The position numbers were made by a program, and so were the translations under genes. The notes under the pieces are model-generated. The model did no database searches. It had not been told where the DNA came from and saw nothing but the letters and a program-made list of their open reading frames with translations. From Rhopalosiphum padi (lineage: Eukaryota > Arthropoda > Insecta > Hemiptera > Aphididae): a stretch of DNA of 64,000 bases. The stretch is taken from positions 43,564,152 through 43,628,151 of the forward strand of contig NC_083597.1 of NCBI RefSeq assembly GCF_020882245.1. The letters are read 5' to 3'. Of this stretch, positions 12,111-22,982 are shown one piece after another. Each line of letters opens with the position of its first letter. The stretch's first letter is position 1.

Positions 12111-14039
12111 TGATAAAACCTCAGTGCTAACAAATGTATAATATGACCAAATATAAAGTATTAATCGTATTATACACTGGAGAGAAGACAGTCAAGATAT
12201 TACTGTACAAGCATTTTTCATACAATAGTGAAAGTACGTTATTATTATATTAAGTGCTTATTTTTTTATTTACACGATGGATATTTTACAAAAAAAAAAA
12301 AAATACAGAAGTGTTGATAAATATTAAAGTCAACAATTAAATTGTATAAGTAATTATTATCAATAAAAAAATGTATAAAAAAAAAATAGCGAAAGACAAG
12401 CAAATTAATAGTGCATCATAGATATATTCTAAAGGAAACGAAACGCTAGGAAGTAAATGGAAATACTGATCTATTGAGAGGGTATCTAAATTATTTGGTT
12501 TTATATTGAGTGTTTTATAAATGGAAGATACATTTGAAGCAAAGACCCCTAAATCTGTGGGTTCGATACACGCTTATCTCCCAAATGCATTTGTTCGGGA
12601 GTACCGAGCCTTTTTCCTTTATTCCGTACATAATTCCAGTTTTCTGCCATGTTGGACAGGAGACTAATTTGAATTTTATATATAATATGTGTCTTGAAAG
12701 ATATTTTTGAATCGGATTGACCTTAAAACTTTGGAAAATTACAATAGTCAACTCGTAAGTAAGTAGTTTTATTCTTTTTATGAGCCTAAAAGTTATACTT
12801 ACGAAAGACTTTATTGGGAATGTAATATTTATTAATTCAATTTAAAAGAATATTTTACATGTAGACTGATTATTCATTAACTGACATTTTGCTAAAAAAA
12901 CGGTATTCCAAGCAATATAACTTTTTTCAATATCAGCTTATTTAAAGTCTCTATATGTATGTTAATTGTTTAATTATTAAGAATTAGTATATCAACTGGG
13001 AGTGAACACCTAGGCGCTTTGATAAGTGCTTTACGTCTTGAGAAATTTTAATAGGCAAAACAATTAAAACAGGCTACCATGTGCCAAAAATGAAAATATG
13101 CGTAAAAATATAGGGTGTGTGTTGTTTTAGCCATGAACTGAGGTTGACGATAAGTATGTAAATATATTTACCTTGTTATTTTGTGTACAAAAAATATCAG
13201 GTGAACCGACGCGAAACATACACCAGTTTTCACATGCACTTGTTATACAATTTTCATCCAAAATACGTAAAAAACGGACTATTGTTGCCAAAGAAAATTC
13301 AAAGTGAAGGCGGAGTTTATTTTGTACTATAACACACACGATATTGCACGATAAGTATTTTTTTAACAAATATACCAAAAAATAAATAAATATTAACTTA
13401 CCAGTGTAGTTTTGTGTAATTTTTTTTTTATTATTATTGATGTCGACTAATATTTTTATAAGGAGAGAGCTAAGCCAAACTCTATTACTACTTTTTTGTC
13501 AATGAGCCAACAACTAGGGTTTCAAAATATTTTTTAACTAGTGCCATTAAATGTAATTTCAGCACTAAATCATACTCGGTATCTCGTAAAACTTCTTAAT
13601 ATTACATTAATATACCATAATAATATAATAAAAACAACAATATTAGTTTTACAATAATATACCTATTTATAGTACTCAGTTACGATTTGACAACGTTAAT
13701 TCCGAAATAACGATCAATCATAATATAATTTAATTTAATTTTTATTACATAATTATATTTTTACATAAAATTTCTACAAAAAAAAAAATCAAAATACGAA
13801 ATTATCAAAATAATAAAAAACATCTCCAAAACATTGGTGTTTTTACTTTATTAATTTTAAAATATATTAAAACGGAGAATTCATCTTGACGAATTTCGAT
13901 AAATAAGTGTGATTTCAATCTATACTAATTATTCGGATGCTATTACCATTATTTTTTTTAAATATTTATAAAATAACTAGATAATAAGTTAAAAATCTAA
14001 GAATATGGAATTTAATTTTAAATAATCATAATAATAGTG
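12111..14039. other. AT-rich non-coding stretch
   Basis: No gene is recognised. Overlapping frames on both strands at 12510-12751 and a minus-strand frame at 13127-13378 have no domain features. A GGGTTCGAT word near 12560 resembles a tRNA B box, but the surrounding bases do not form a TΨC stem, so no tRNA is called. Confidence 0.4.
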
Positions 14040-14990
14040 TTCGGAAAAATAAACAGTCCCGCGAAATCTTATGTCAGCTGATTATAATTGACGAACGTAG
14101 GCACTCACTGACTTGTAATATAAACGACATCGTACTCGTCATCCGAGTGTTTTTCTGTCACGGTATCCGACGATATTATAAATGAATTTATTTTCGATCT
14201 AAACTTCGAGACACACGCACGTAAATATTATCATAAACGAAAAAATGGATTTCAAAGCCGGTTGGCTTGAGCCGGGTGGTCAACACTCCCACAAGGCACA
14301 TATCAAATTTAACACGCGGGTTTTGAATCCGTTCGAAATAGTGTCCGACGAAGGACGGGATAGAAGAAAGTGAATGGACGGTGTCCGGCGGTAAGTCACA
14401 TGCGCACATTTCTCTGATCATCTGCGGCGCAAACGGGTTCGCGGTCATCGTTATCTTTTGGCGGTAAACTTGATTCTCGGGGTGAGTATATACAGAAGTC
14501 AGGAATACAGACGTCATCGGCGCCGGAACAGCGGAAACTCAGGGTTCGGCGGCGCGCGACTCCAGTGGCGGCAACCGGATGCCGATACGTGGCAGACGAG
14601 ATTCCAGCGGCGAATCCATGAAGAATATCAGGACTGCGGCTGAGAACCGGCGACCGATCACCACTGGTTCCGTAGCTCCAACACTATTCGATCGTCCCGT
14701 AATTCGGTTGTCGCTGTCTATCGCTAGAGTCGTCATCCATCATCACTATATCGTCGCACAAAACATCGCGCCTAGTTCATCCATCGCCGTAAACCGTTGG
14801 CCTCGCCTTCCGTAATAGTCGACGCATCACGAGCCCGAGCAAACGCGTCCGCCACATTCATTTTCCCCGCAGCATCGATCGGGAGAATTGTGCAAAGGTT
14901 GCCAGCGGTCTTCAACTCGCGATATCTTGCACTGAATACGCCATCTCGTATCTCTCCTCGTCCTCGTTTGTTGTGTCGTCCTGACCGAGG
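14040..14990. promoter_or_regulatory. CpG-rich island with strong splice-donor-like sites
   Basis: GC and CpG content rise sharply from about 14040 to 14990, against AT-rich DNA on both sides. Two good plus-strand 5' splice-site consensus sequences lie inside: GTAAGTCA at 14391 (after GGCG) and GTGAGTAT at 14482 (after CGGG). This is the pattern expected of a promoter with alternative non-coding first exons on the plus strand. It is an inference: no TATA box, initiator or downstream exon was identified. Frames are open on both strands (minus 14188-14517; plus 14579-14815 and 14797-15213), as expected when stop codons are rare in GC-richer DNA. Confidence 0.35.
14188..14517 (-). CDS. Unrecognised 109-codon open frame in CpG island
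   Basis: This minus-strand frame begins with an ATG and runs 109 codons, making it one of the longest frames in the window not built on a simple repeat. It has mixed composition, with Pro, Cys and charged residues spread along its length, no signal peptide and no membrane segment. No family is recognised. It opposes the two plus-strand donor-like sites, and the GC-richer DNA makes long frames likelier by chance. It may simply be antisense to a plus-strand 5' exon. Confidence 0.12.
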   Translation of the reverse strand: MTSVFLTSVYTHPENQVYRQKITMTANPFAPQMIREMCACDLPPDTVHSLSSIPSFVGHYFERIQNPRVKFDMCLVGVLTTRLKPTGFEIHFFVYDNIYVRVSRSLDRK

Positions 14991-15479
14991 TTTTTTTTTG
15001 TTATTATTGTTTTTTTTTTTTCAAAGATGTTTGATTACTATGGTAATTTTTTCAAATTCATATATATTTTGTATATTTTCTATAACAAGCCACTTGGCAG
15101 CTTTTTTATTAACAAATATTGGTTTGTCTTGCGACATAAATAATTTTCGGATTTTTTTTAGTTTTTTTTTTCTAAAAGCCACTGGCAAATTTTTTCTGAA
15201 AATATTTTGTTGAAAATGTTAATAAAATATCATCGTTTGTACGAAAGATAATTGTTTCTTCTTTTATATATTGTCTAAATCCTAGACTCATGTCCATGGT
15301 CTATGTATCGACCTACATGCGCCATAAATACTAAATACGTATTATATATTTCAAAAAATAGTTCAAACACCGTATACATTAAACATGGTAAATTTTAAAT
15401 AAAACACCGAAGGATACAGCAAGAATAAGCATTTAAACAAAGTATACAGATTGTAAATATTTTGTTATGTGGGACATGA
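14991..15479. other. T-rich non-coding stretch
   Basis: Poly-T runs dominate 14993-15020 and 15150-15175. A plus-strand frame running into it from 14797 reads as poly-Phe and Leu and is not credible as a protein. No gene is seen. Confidence 0.5.
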
Positions 15480-15880
15480 ATATCATTAGTCAGATCTTGA
15501 ACTTATCTAAACGTAAAACCATTTCAATTATACAGTATCAAATTTTGAATTACCGGTCGTTACTCATATTAAGGACTTGGGTGTCATATTTGAATCTAAT
15601 TTAATTTTTAACATAAGAAACATATTTCTACAGTTGTCAATAAAGTTGCAAGACAATTAGGCTTCATTGAACGTCAATGTAATTATTTTAATACTATGTA
15701 TACTTTAAAAATTCTTTTTTACTTTTTCGTTCGGTCACGTATCGATTATAATATCCTGCTCTTTGGTTTCCTCATTAACTTAATTTAAATTACGGAATAG
15801 AAAGTATACATCAATTGTCACGATTTGTATCTTTTAATTGTAATTGAATTATTATCAATGGTTAGTTTTAAAATAAACAA
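15480..15880 (+). pseudogene. Decayed LINE reverse transcriptase, 3' portion
   Basis: Around 15568-15612 the plus strand encodes IKDLGVIFESNLIFN. This matches the post-catalytic thumb-side block of non-LTR retrotransposon reverse transcriptases (consensus-like V-x-DLGV-x-FD/ES-x-L-x-F). After a frame change, 15648-15695 reads ARQLGFIERQCNYFNT, the next conserved block (A-x-x-LGFI-x-R). A further piece around 15725-15760 resembles the following S-x-LDY block. Stops and frameshifts interrupt the rest. The catalytic domain and endonuclease are missing, so this is a short 5'-truncated, dead copy. Its clade cannot be fixed from the fragment. Confidence 0.7.
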
Positions 15881-16340
15881 CTTTTATTAAAAAAAATACT
15901 AATTTGTTTTACGCATGTTTTACTTCTACCAACTTAATGTAAAAATTACCAATAAATCACACGTTTAAATTAACTAATAATTATAACATAGATCTATTTG
16001 TAAATAGTTTATATGAATTAAAAAGTAATGTTAAGTTGACAGTTAAATGATTTGTTGTATATTTATATTATGATATGATTGTAACTGGTCTTAACAATTG
16101 GTATGAAATGTATAAAATAATGTAATATATTAGGATAGATAAGCAATACAAATTAAATTTGTAATTAAAATTATAAAAGTATTTTATCAAGTCCACGGTT
16201 TTTTCAGTTTTTTTTTGTGTTAACTATTTAATTAATTAATTCAAATAATTCCAAAATCTACTTTTTTTTAATATTTAATTTATGATTTAATTTACTATAA
16301 GTTGTTTTCCAATAGCAATATAATTTATAGGTATCTACAT
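15881..16340. other. AT-rich non-coding stretch
   Basis: Nothing recognisable is seen: AT-rich DNA with poly-A and poly-T runs between a LINE relic and a transposon-like terminus. Confidence 0.5.
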
Positions 16341-16400
16341 CAGTGGCGTAATTAAGAATTTATCTTGGGGGGGGGGGGGGGATTACAATTTTGGGTAGAA
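16341..16400 (+). mobile_element. DNA-transposon-like terminus with a 15-G run
   Basis: CAGTGGCGTAATTAAG is followed about 10 bp later by 15 consecutive G residues (16367-16381). CAGTGGCG is a typical hAT-type end and closely resembles the end of the MITE at 25822. G runs just inside the terminus also occur in the elements at 2718 and 25822. No confident partner end with a target duplication was found; the best candidate lies near 18490-18506. Confidence 0.4.
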
Positions 16401-18419
16401 AACTGTAAATTCTATATCATTAAAAAAAAAAAACATTAAATAGTATAATAATTATTATAGGCAAGTACGTATAAAATGCACGTACAATAATAATATTGTA
16501 ATAATTGGGTTTTTTTAACTTCGGCAAACATGAAGGTGACTATCACACACACGATAATATATAATATATATACATATAATTATTATTATTATTTTAAATT
16601 TGAAAATCTTATAATGTGATAATATTTCTAAAAACATCTATAAATTTAAAAAACATTATACGAGTACTTCATTGAAATGTATTATATTATTGAACCAAAA
16701 ATAGTATTAGCCGACAGTTCTTCAAAACCATTATTAATTGCATTTAAAAAATGTCCAGCGGTTATCGGTATACTTATACTATATAGTTTCTCATTACATT
16801 TCAAACTATTGAGTAAAAAATCGAAAAACGATCCTTTAAAAGTACTATCCAAACTCGATTACCGATTTTAAAGTTTCTACATGAAACTTTTAGAGCACTT
16901 TTTCTAATATTTACAGAAAAGGATATTAAAAATTTAAATTAAATAAGAACTTCATAGTAAAACAAATAAAATCTACTGTTAGTCCTCATGGCAATAAATA
17001 TAAACTTTCAAATGCTAAAACAACAATCATATTAATTAATGTTATTATTAATAATTGTTAAATTTATTTAGATAGGAAATGAATATATTTTATAATATTT
17101 GAATTAGGTATGATTTTTATCACGAAACGTTAAAATTAAATTTAGGTATAAATAGTAAATACAATATCAAAATGTACATAAACTATAAAAAAAAAGTATT
17201 CCAAATATATTAAAATTTATAATATGTTATTCCTATTTCGCTATATGTTACCAAAAACCATAAATATTTAGGAATAATTGCCGTTATTTCATGGCAATTT
17301 TATAATATGTCTGATTACATTGCCATAAAGGCAATGTTGGATAATGAATTTGTAGTTTTTTAACATGTCCGTATTAAATTAGCAAATTTTGTAAAATTAC
17401 AAGTCATAATCTGTTTAAACACCACTCCAACATTCAAACAATAAAATAATAATTAAATAATATATTTTATATTAATAAAAATAATTTCTACGAGAGAATA
17501 AAATGTCAATTAACTAAGCGTGTAAAAACCAAAACTAAATTTATTTTATTTATTCGTGAAAACTGTAATTTTATTTAAAATAAATAAAATATAATATAAA
17601 TGTATAATTCTATTAATATTATGTTATATGCATATAAATCGAATCTAAATATCCCTACATTAGAAATCCTGCATTATGATCTGTTATTACAACAAATAAT
17701 TTAATTAATTATTATTTTATTTTGATTTAAGCATTATTAATTTATTTTATTAGGAATCATTTTCGTAGACTATTAATAATTTACGTACATTTCCTACTAA
17801 ATCAATTACTGTTGATTAGTGTCCTACTTCAGGGGGAAAGGGAGCCTTTTTTATTTGAAATTTTTTCTTTTTTGTTATAGTATATTCAGTACTTGACTTT
17901 TTTCATGGTTTTGGCGGAGGATTAACGCCTCCCGCGACTGAGTACCTCACCTAATTTTTTGAATATACTATAGCGTACCCCAACTTTTTTTTAAAGAGGA
18001 ACACATGAGTATGTTGTTTTTTAGACTTGCCTATTTTTATAAAATTACTCAGCTTAAATATTATTTTTGGTATTTTGACTGGCATTTGGCAGATAGAGAA
18101 GCATGACGGCGGGTAATGGCAGGTAAGTTTCGCCGATTACCGCGACTGCACACACACGCATGTAATAGATCGGTCAAAACGACGGTAATAAATAGTGCTA
18201 ATCTCCAATGAATGGTATAAATGATATACATTAATTATCTATAAATTCAGGTAATCACTGATCTATTATCAATGTAAAATGTACATTATTTTTAACAACA
18301 TGCTATTATATTATTAGTTCTATGTTTGTAGAAACCCGATGGTTAAAATTATGATAATATTATTATTTTATACATAATAAATGTATGATTTATTAATACG
18401 TGTTTAATGATTTTTATTA
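16401..18419. other. AT-rich stretch with paired hairpins and a lone splice donor
   Basis: No gene is recognised. A plus-strand frame at 16677-16871 (64 codons) has no domain. Two short hairpins at 17276-17337 are listed separately. Around 17920-17950 and 18090-18190 the DNA becomes more GC-rich. At 18120-18128 there is a perfect CAG|GTAAGT 5' splice-site consensus, preceded by an ATG at 18103 that gives six open codons. This could mark a tiny first coding exon, but no downstream exon is identified. If the termini at 16341 and 18506 belong together, the stretch would be the interior of one decayed transposon. Confidence 0.3.
17276..17337. repeat. Two tandem hairpins with related stems
   Basis: The first hairpin has arms AATTGCC (17276-17282) and GGCAATT (17293-17299). 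The second has arms ACATTGCC (17317-17324) and GGCAATGT (17330-17337) with a 5-nt loop. Both stems share the core ATTGCC/GGCAAT. Each is short, so they are not a pre-miRNA by themselves. Confidence 0.5.
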
Positions 18420-18506
18420 TGCTCCTTACCAGACCATAAAAGATTTGTGGAGGTGAACCCCTCTCATGGTTATGTGAGTTATATTAAAATTCTAGTGACG
18501 CTACTT
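18420..18506 (-). mobile_element. Possible transposon terminus
   Basis: The segment contains AACCCCTCTCATGG and ends CTAGTGACGCTACT. Its reverse complement begins AGTAGCGTCACTAGAATT, similar to the terminus CAGTGGCGTAATTAAGAATT at 16341 after allowing one gap. A C-rich block lies about 35-45 bp inside the end, mirroring the G run there. The flanks of the two ends do not form a target duplication, so they may belong to different copies. Confidence 0.3.
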
Positions 18507-18873
18507 TTTTAAAAGTAGCTAGAGTTCCACTACTACTTTTTCCTCAAAATCAAACAACGATTATTTTGAATTTCTAAAAGACATGTACCTATTCACAAAT
18601 GGGTATTTTTAACATTATATTAGGTTTAGTAGCTAATTTTTTTCGACGAATGACAATCATAATTAATGCTCAAACATCGAATATTGATTTATACTATGTT
18701 CTAAATGAGAAAGGTACCGGGCGCCCGACTTGTACGCATGATCGTGCCTGCTTTGACGGAAGCGTCGCATTATAAGTCTTGCCCGCTCTTATGTTAACAT
18801 ATTAATTTAAATTGTGATGCGTGATGCGAGTATTGGCAGACATTAGCTCTGAGCAAACACAAGTTCGATCAGA

Positions 18874-18966
18874 ATGCCGAACCAGGTGATAGTTGACTTG
18901 GTGGAAAAAGCATCCTACCGCCGCGGACAAAAACTGGTCGTCGTCCGGTACCTTCTTTATTTTTAA
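18874..18966 (+). CDS. Unrecognised 30-codon open frame
   Basis: An ATG at 18874 opens 30 codons of GC-rich composition, with Val, Lys and Arg residues, ending at a TAA at 18964-18966. An internal AG|GTGATA could act as a splice donor after the third or fourth codon. No family is recognised. It lies in a small GC-richer patch (18700-18960) that could be a 5' exon. The length makes chance likely. Confidence 0.1.
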   Translation: MPNQVIVDLVEKASYRRGQKLVVVRYLLYF

Positions 18967-19195
18967 CACAGTATAGTATAATCAATAAATATATTATGTA
19001 TGATTTATTTAATAAAGTATACTGTATACTTTTTATAATAGCTAAACCGAGTTAGCTTAATTAGCTGATCCATATAACCTAACGTGTCCCTCGGGATCGT
19101 TTGAATACCAAATAGTCGACAACATAAAATTGATTTAAATTTATATTGTATATCGAACTGCCGATAAACAAAATATACAAACGCATGATATGACC

Positions 19196-19850
19196 GAAAA
19201 TAGACGTCATTTAAACGCAGTTAACAGAGGGTGAGGAGGACACCGCTCCGGTTAGCAATCGTGTTGAAATGAGGATCACTGTTCAGTATTCACTAGGCCG
19301 AGCTGTTGACGTCCGGCGCTATAGAGAGCGGAACCTCTAGACCACGTGCGTGGGCGATGGAATGCACCGTCGAATGACGTGCTGTACAACAATGAGTTGA
19401 ATGATCTGAACATTCTGAACGGTTGCATACAACTGACGCGTAGAACAAAGGGAGCACTTTGACGAGTTAAGTTAAATTTTAACAGAGTTTACTTTCGTAC
19501 TTTTGGGTACACAAAAACTCTTCATCAATCTATCATGAGCTATCGTGCCAAACAAAATAATGGATAACGACTAACGGTGAACGACACCGGGGGAAAAGCA
19601 GCACTAGCGCCACTAGCAGCAGAAAAAAACACGTGACCACGTGAGGACACACGTGCCGAAGGATAGCGTATTAACGACACGACGGCGCCGTTAACAGGAA
19701 CCACAGCTATTACAGATATACCGTATTAAACCATGATAGAAACAGACCCGACGGTGTTACCAACATTGTGGTATGGCGGCCGAGCGTGATCACCGCGTGA
19801 CCACCGGCCGGTAACCGGTAATAAACTCAGCTTCAACGTATCAAAAACAG
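19196..19850. promoter_or_regulatory. CpG-rich block with E-box cluster
   Basis: This 650-bp block is far more GC- and CpG-rich than its neighbours. It contains four perfect CACGTG E-boxes: 19343-19348, 19630-19635, 19638-19643 and 19650-19655. Near 19795-19822 it also has GC-rich palindrome-like DNA (CCGGCCGG, ACCGGT). Two adjoining open frames are protein-like but in different phases (about 19213-19340 and 19329-19460), so a decayed or spliced coding segment is possible. An enhancer or promoter is the simplest reading, by inference. Confidence 0.35.
19630..19655. promoter_or_regulatory. Triple CACGTG E-box array
   Basis: Three perfect palindromic E-boxes start at 19630, 19638 and 19650, with 2-bp and 6-bp gaps between them. 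bHLH and bHLH-PAS dimers (Myc/Max, USF, CLOCK/CYCLE classes) bind this hexamer. Paired E-boxes with short spacing are typical of clock-controlled elements. The target gene is unknown. Confidence 0.4.
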
Positions 19851-21299
19851 TGAAAAAATAGACAGTTGAAAGTAGTAACTAATAAATAATAATATATAAA
19901 TGACACATATCAAGATACTCAGTAATAAACTTATAATATTATCTTATTTTGTTTTAGTGCAAAACATCTAGCTAAGATACCTAATGGATTAAATATAATT
20001 GTGAATAATGTATTCCGTGTTTATAATGTTATTTATAATTATGTCAGCTTAATAATGACAAATACACGATTATTTATAAAATGGACAGGAAATTTGAAAA
20101 ATTATTGTTAAATAAACGATTAATTAATGTATATTATGTATAAATAATTAAATTTATTATTAATTGCTATTATTCATATACTATATCAACGTGGTTTTTG
20201 CCTGTAATATTTTAACCAACAATAAAGTCAAGGTGTAGGTAACAATATTTTATTTTTTATGTTACGTTATATTATATCAAGTTAAAGAAATCGAATATAC
20301 TATCTTTGCTGATGATGCGGTTATAATATAATATCTATATAAATAAAAAATATATGTTATTAAAATAACAAAAGTTCTGATGAATAGAATACCCAAATAC
20401 TTCATTATAGATTAAATCAACAATGAGCACGGAACTTAATCATTTTAACAACATATCTTAAAAAAAACACACAGATGCGTAGGAATTCTTTTGAAAAATA
20501 ATATTGGAATGGTATTCTGATACACGAGAAGATAGAAGCACAAAAAAAATAAATTGTAGGTAATTAATTACAAAATTTAACAGTCCAGTGTTAAAATGTC
20601 TCGTATTCTTTTACAAATATTTAACTTTCATACTGCTAGTTTTTTTACGTTATTCAAGTAAATTAATTCAATTAATTATGACCAATTATTTAACGAGATA
20701 AGTTTTAAGTAGGTAACTACATCAAATCACGTTCAAAACGTTACATAAATTATTTATTTATTTATATAAATATACTTAATTATACTTTGGAAAACAATAT
20801 TCTTGAAGTATATTTTCTTCGTCGTCAAATCATATTATTAATATATTATATAGCACATTAAATTAATATAAAATTAGATTTAAATATAGTGCTTTATATA
20901 TTTTGATTTAATTACGATAACCTAAAGTATTTTTTTTAATAGTTTAGTAAAATGATAACTGTGTGTTCATTATCATTTTTTTATGTAATATAAAATAAAA
21001 CAAAAATTATAATTTACCATAAACTTCAAATAGAAAATTGGTTTTAATATTTTATAAACCATTAAGGCATTAACGTGCATTTACGTACATTTACTGATCT
21101 TGGTTTTTCTTTAAAATAAAAATTGGAATTAAAAGTCATTATTCTAAATAGGTATATATTACCAATATCAGATTTTTATATATTATTTTAAGCTTGATAA
21201 AACTGCATGGTACATTATTTTCCTATATTCTATGTTTACTGTTTATTGTTTATAACAGTAAATTGATTACACTTATTCAAAATCATAATCAAAGCATCA
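19851..21299. other. AT-rich non-coding stretch
   Basis: No gene, splice-site pair or repeat array is recognised. Composition is uniformly AT-rich. Confidence 0.5.
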
Positions 21300-22982
21300 C
21301 CAGAATCATAAACTACTAAACCACATAACAAAATCCTTTCTCATCATATTCAACAACTTTTCTCTAAAAAAACTAAAAAAATAGATATCGTTGACAATTT
21401 GACATAATACACGAATGCCAGATGACAAAAAAAAATCAACAAATTATCTAACACAATTAAAAGTATTCTAAAAAGAAACTCGGACAATATTATTGTCAAT
21501 CTTATTTAGATGATCTCTCAAATAACAATTTATCAACAAATTAAACACCATCAAACTATGTCACCATTAAAAAGTACAGATAATTATCTTTGCTATATCC
21601 GATGAAGAAAAAGCTAAGATAATACTCGTAAATACATAATATCTAGAAGAAAACTTCCAACCACATGCTGACATAAACAAGAATGCCCATTCCTATATGA
21701 TAAAACAACTATTAAACCTCTTCCGACGACTTTCCCAGCTGGATACACAACGTCTTCAGAAAAAAATTTTATAATTAAAAAATTACACAACAAAAAGCAT
21801 CTAGACACGACATGATAACCAATTGTATTAAAATCATTCTAAAAAGAATCAATCCATTCAATCCTATTCTAATACATAACAATACTATCTCTAATATTAG
21901 GTTTAAAATATAAACATTCGAGCATACACCATGTACATCGATTAAGTATACCGATGATATTGCATCATCCAAGCAAAACATCGACATTGCTCTCAAGTAT
22001 TGTTTGATGTAGCTAAGGCATTTAAACGTGTATGGTACACTGGTTTACTTTGTAAACATAGATTTCTTCCTACCCTTTAATATCTCATAATTCAATCAAT
22101 CTTTAAAAATCTTCTCACTTCTGTGAGATGCTTGTTCTTAATATCATTCTATTAACGCTGGAATACTGAAAGTATTCTAGCACCCATATTTTATAATATT
22201 TTTACTTAGGATAACTCAAACAACGTCGCCACAACTCCTGGTTCTTCTGCTGATGATACTGGCATAATTACATCTGACCCAAATCCGGAAATAGCATCCT
22301 TTAAATTCCAAAATCATATAAACCAACTACCTAAAAACTTGATTCTTAATATAGAAAATAAAAACTAATGATACAAAATAACCCCCCCCCCGTCACTACA
22401 TAACCTTTACATTATGCCTTCGTGACTGTCCTCCGATCTATATAAACAACAGATAAATACCAATTGAATATTTTGTAATATATCTTTGGGTGTATAGTTA
22501 GACGATTTACATGGGAAATTCACATCAAAACAAAAAGAAAAGCTTTAAATTATAGACTTCATCAATAGCGTTTTCTATAAAAATTCATACTATTGCTGTA
22601 AAAAAAAAATTCGTATACAAACTGCTCATCTTCCATTTGGCTACTTACGGAATCCAATTTTGGGGAACATCCAAAAACTCGAGTACAAAAATTATATAAT
22701 CCTCTCAATCAATATCCCTCAGAACAATAACTAATGCTTCGTATATCGAACCCTCCCTCCTTAATGATCTCACATACTAATTACCATTCCCATTTTAGTA
22801 AGTATTCAAATGCTACAAACGATTCCATAATGAACTACATAATCATTTAAATCTTCCCTTATAACATTTATCCTCACTTGACCTACCCAATAAAACCCGT
22901 TGGCTGAAAATAAAATGATCCAAAAATCTTTCAATTTAGCTATTATTAATACTTAAATTTATAAAAAACTAAAAAAAAAAAC
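21300..22982 (+). pseudogene. Jockey-type LINE ORF2 (reverse transcriptase) pseudogene
   Basis: The plus strand retains ordered blocks of a Jockey-clade reverse transcriptase across many stops and frameshifts. About 21700-21835 resembles the pre-RT region (LPTTFPAG). At 22003-22047 it reads FDVAKAFKRVWYTGL, the palm block holding the first catalytic Asp; the usual second Asp after KAF is Lys here. Near 22170 it reads LAPIFYNIFT, the SVLAP-x-LYNIFT block without its PQG part. At 22246-22280 SADDTGIITSDPN is the catalytic F/YADD box with Ser in the first position. At 22643-22696 it reads TYGIQFWGTSKNSSTKII, a strong Jockey signature downstream of the RT. The copy ends in a poly-A-rich tail near 22964-22982. 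The endonuclease region is absent or unrecognisable. This is an old, 5'-truncated, inactive insertion. Confidence 0.88.

Noticed and set aside
12540..12590. Possible tRNA or tRNA-derived SINE B box (GGGTTCGAT)
   Set aside because: Neighbouring bases do not form a TΨC stem, and no A box or acceptor stem fits.
16677..16871. 64-codon plus-strand frame
   Set aside because: Background composition, no domain, no splice sites. Such frames are expected by chance in DNA this AT-rich.
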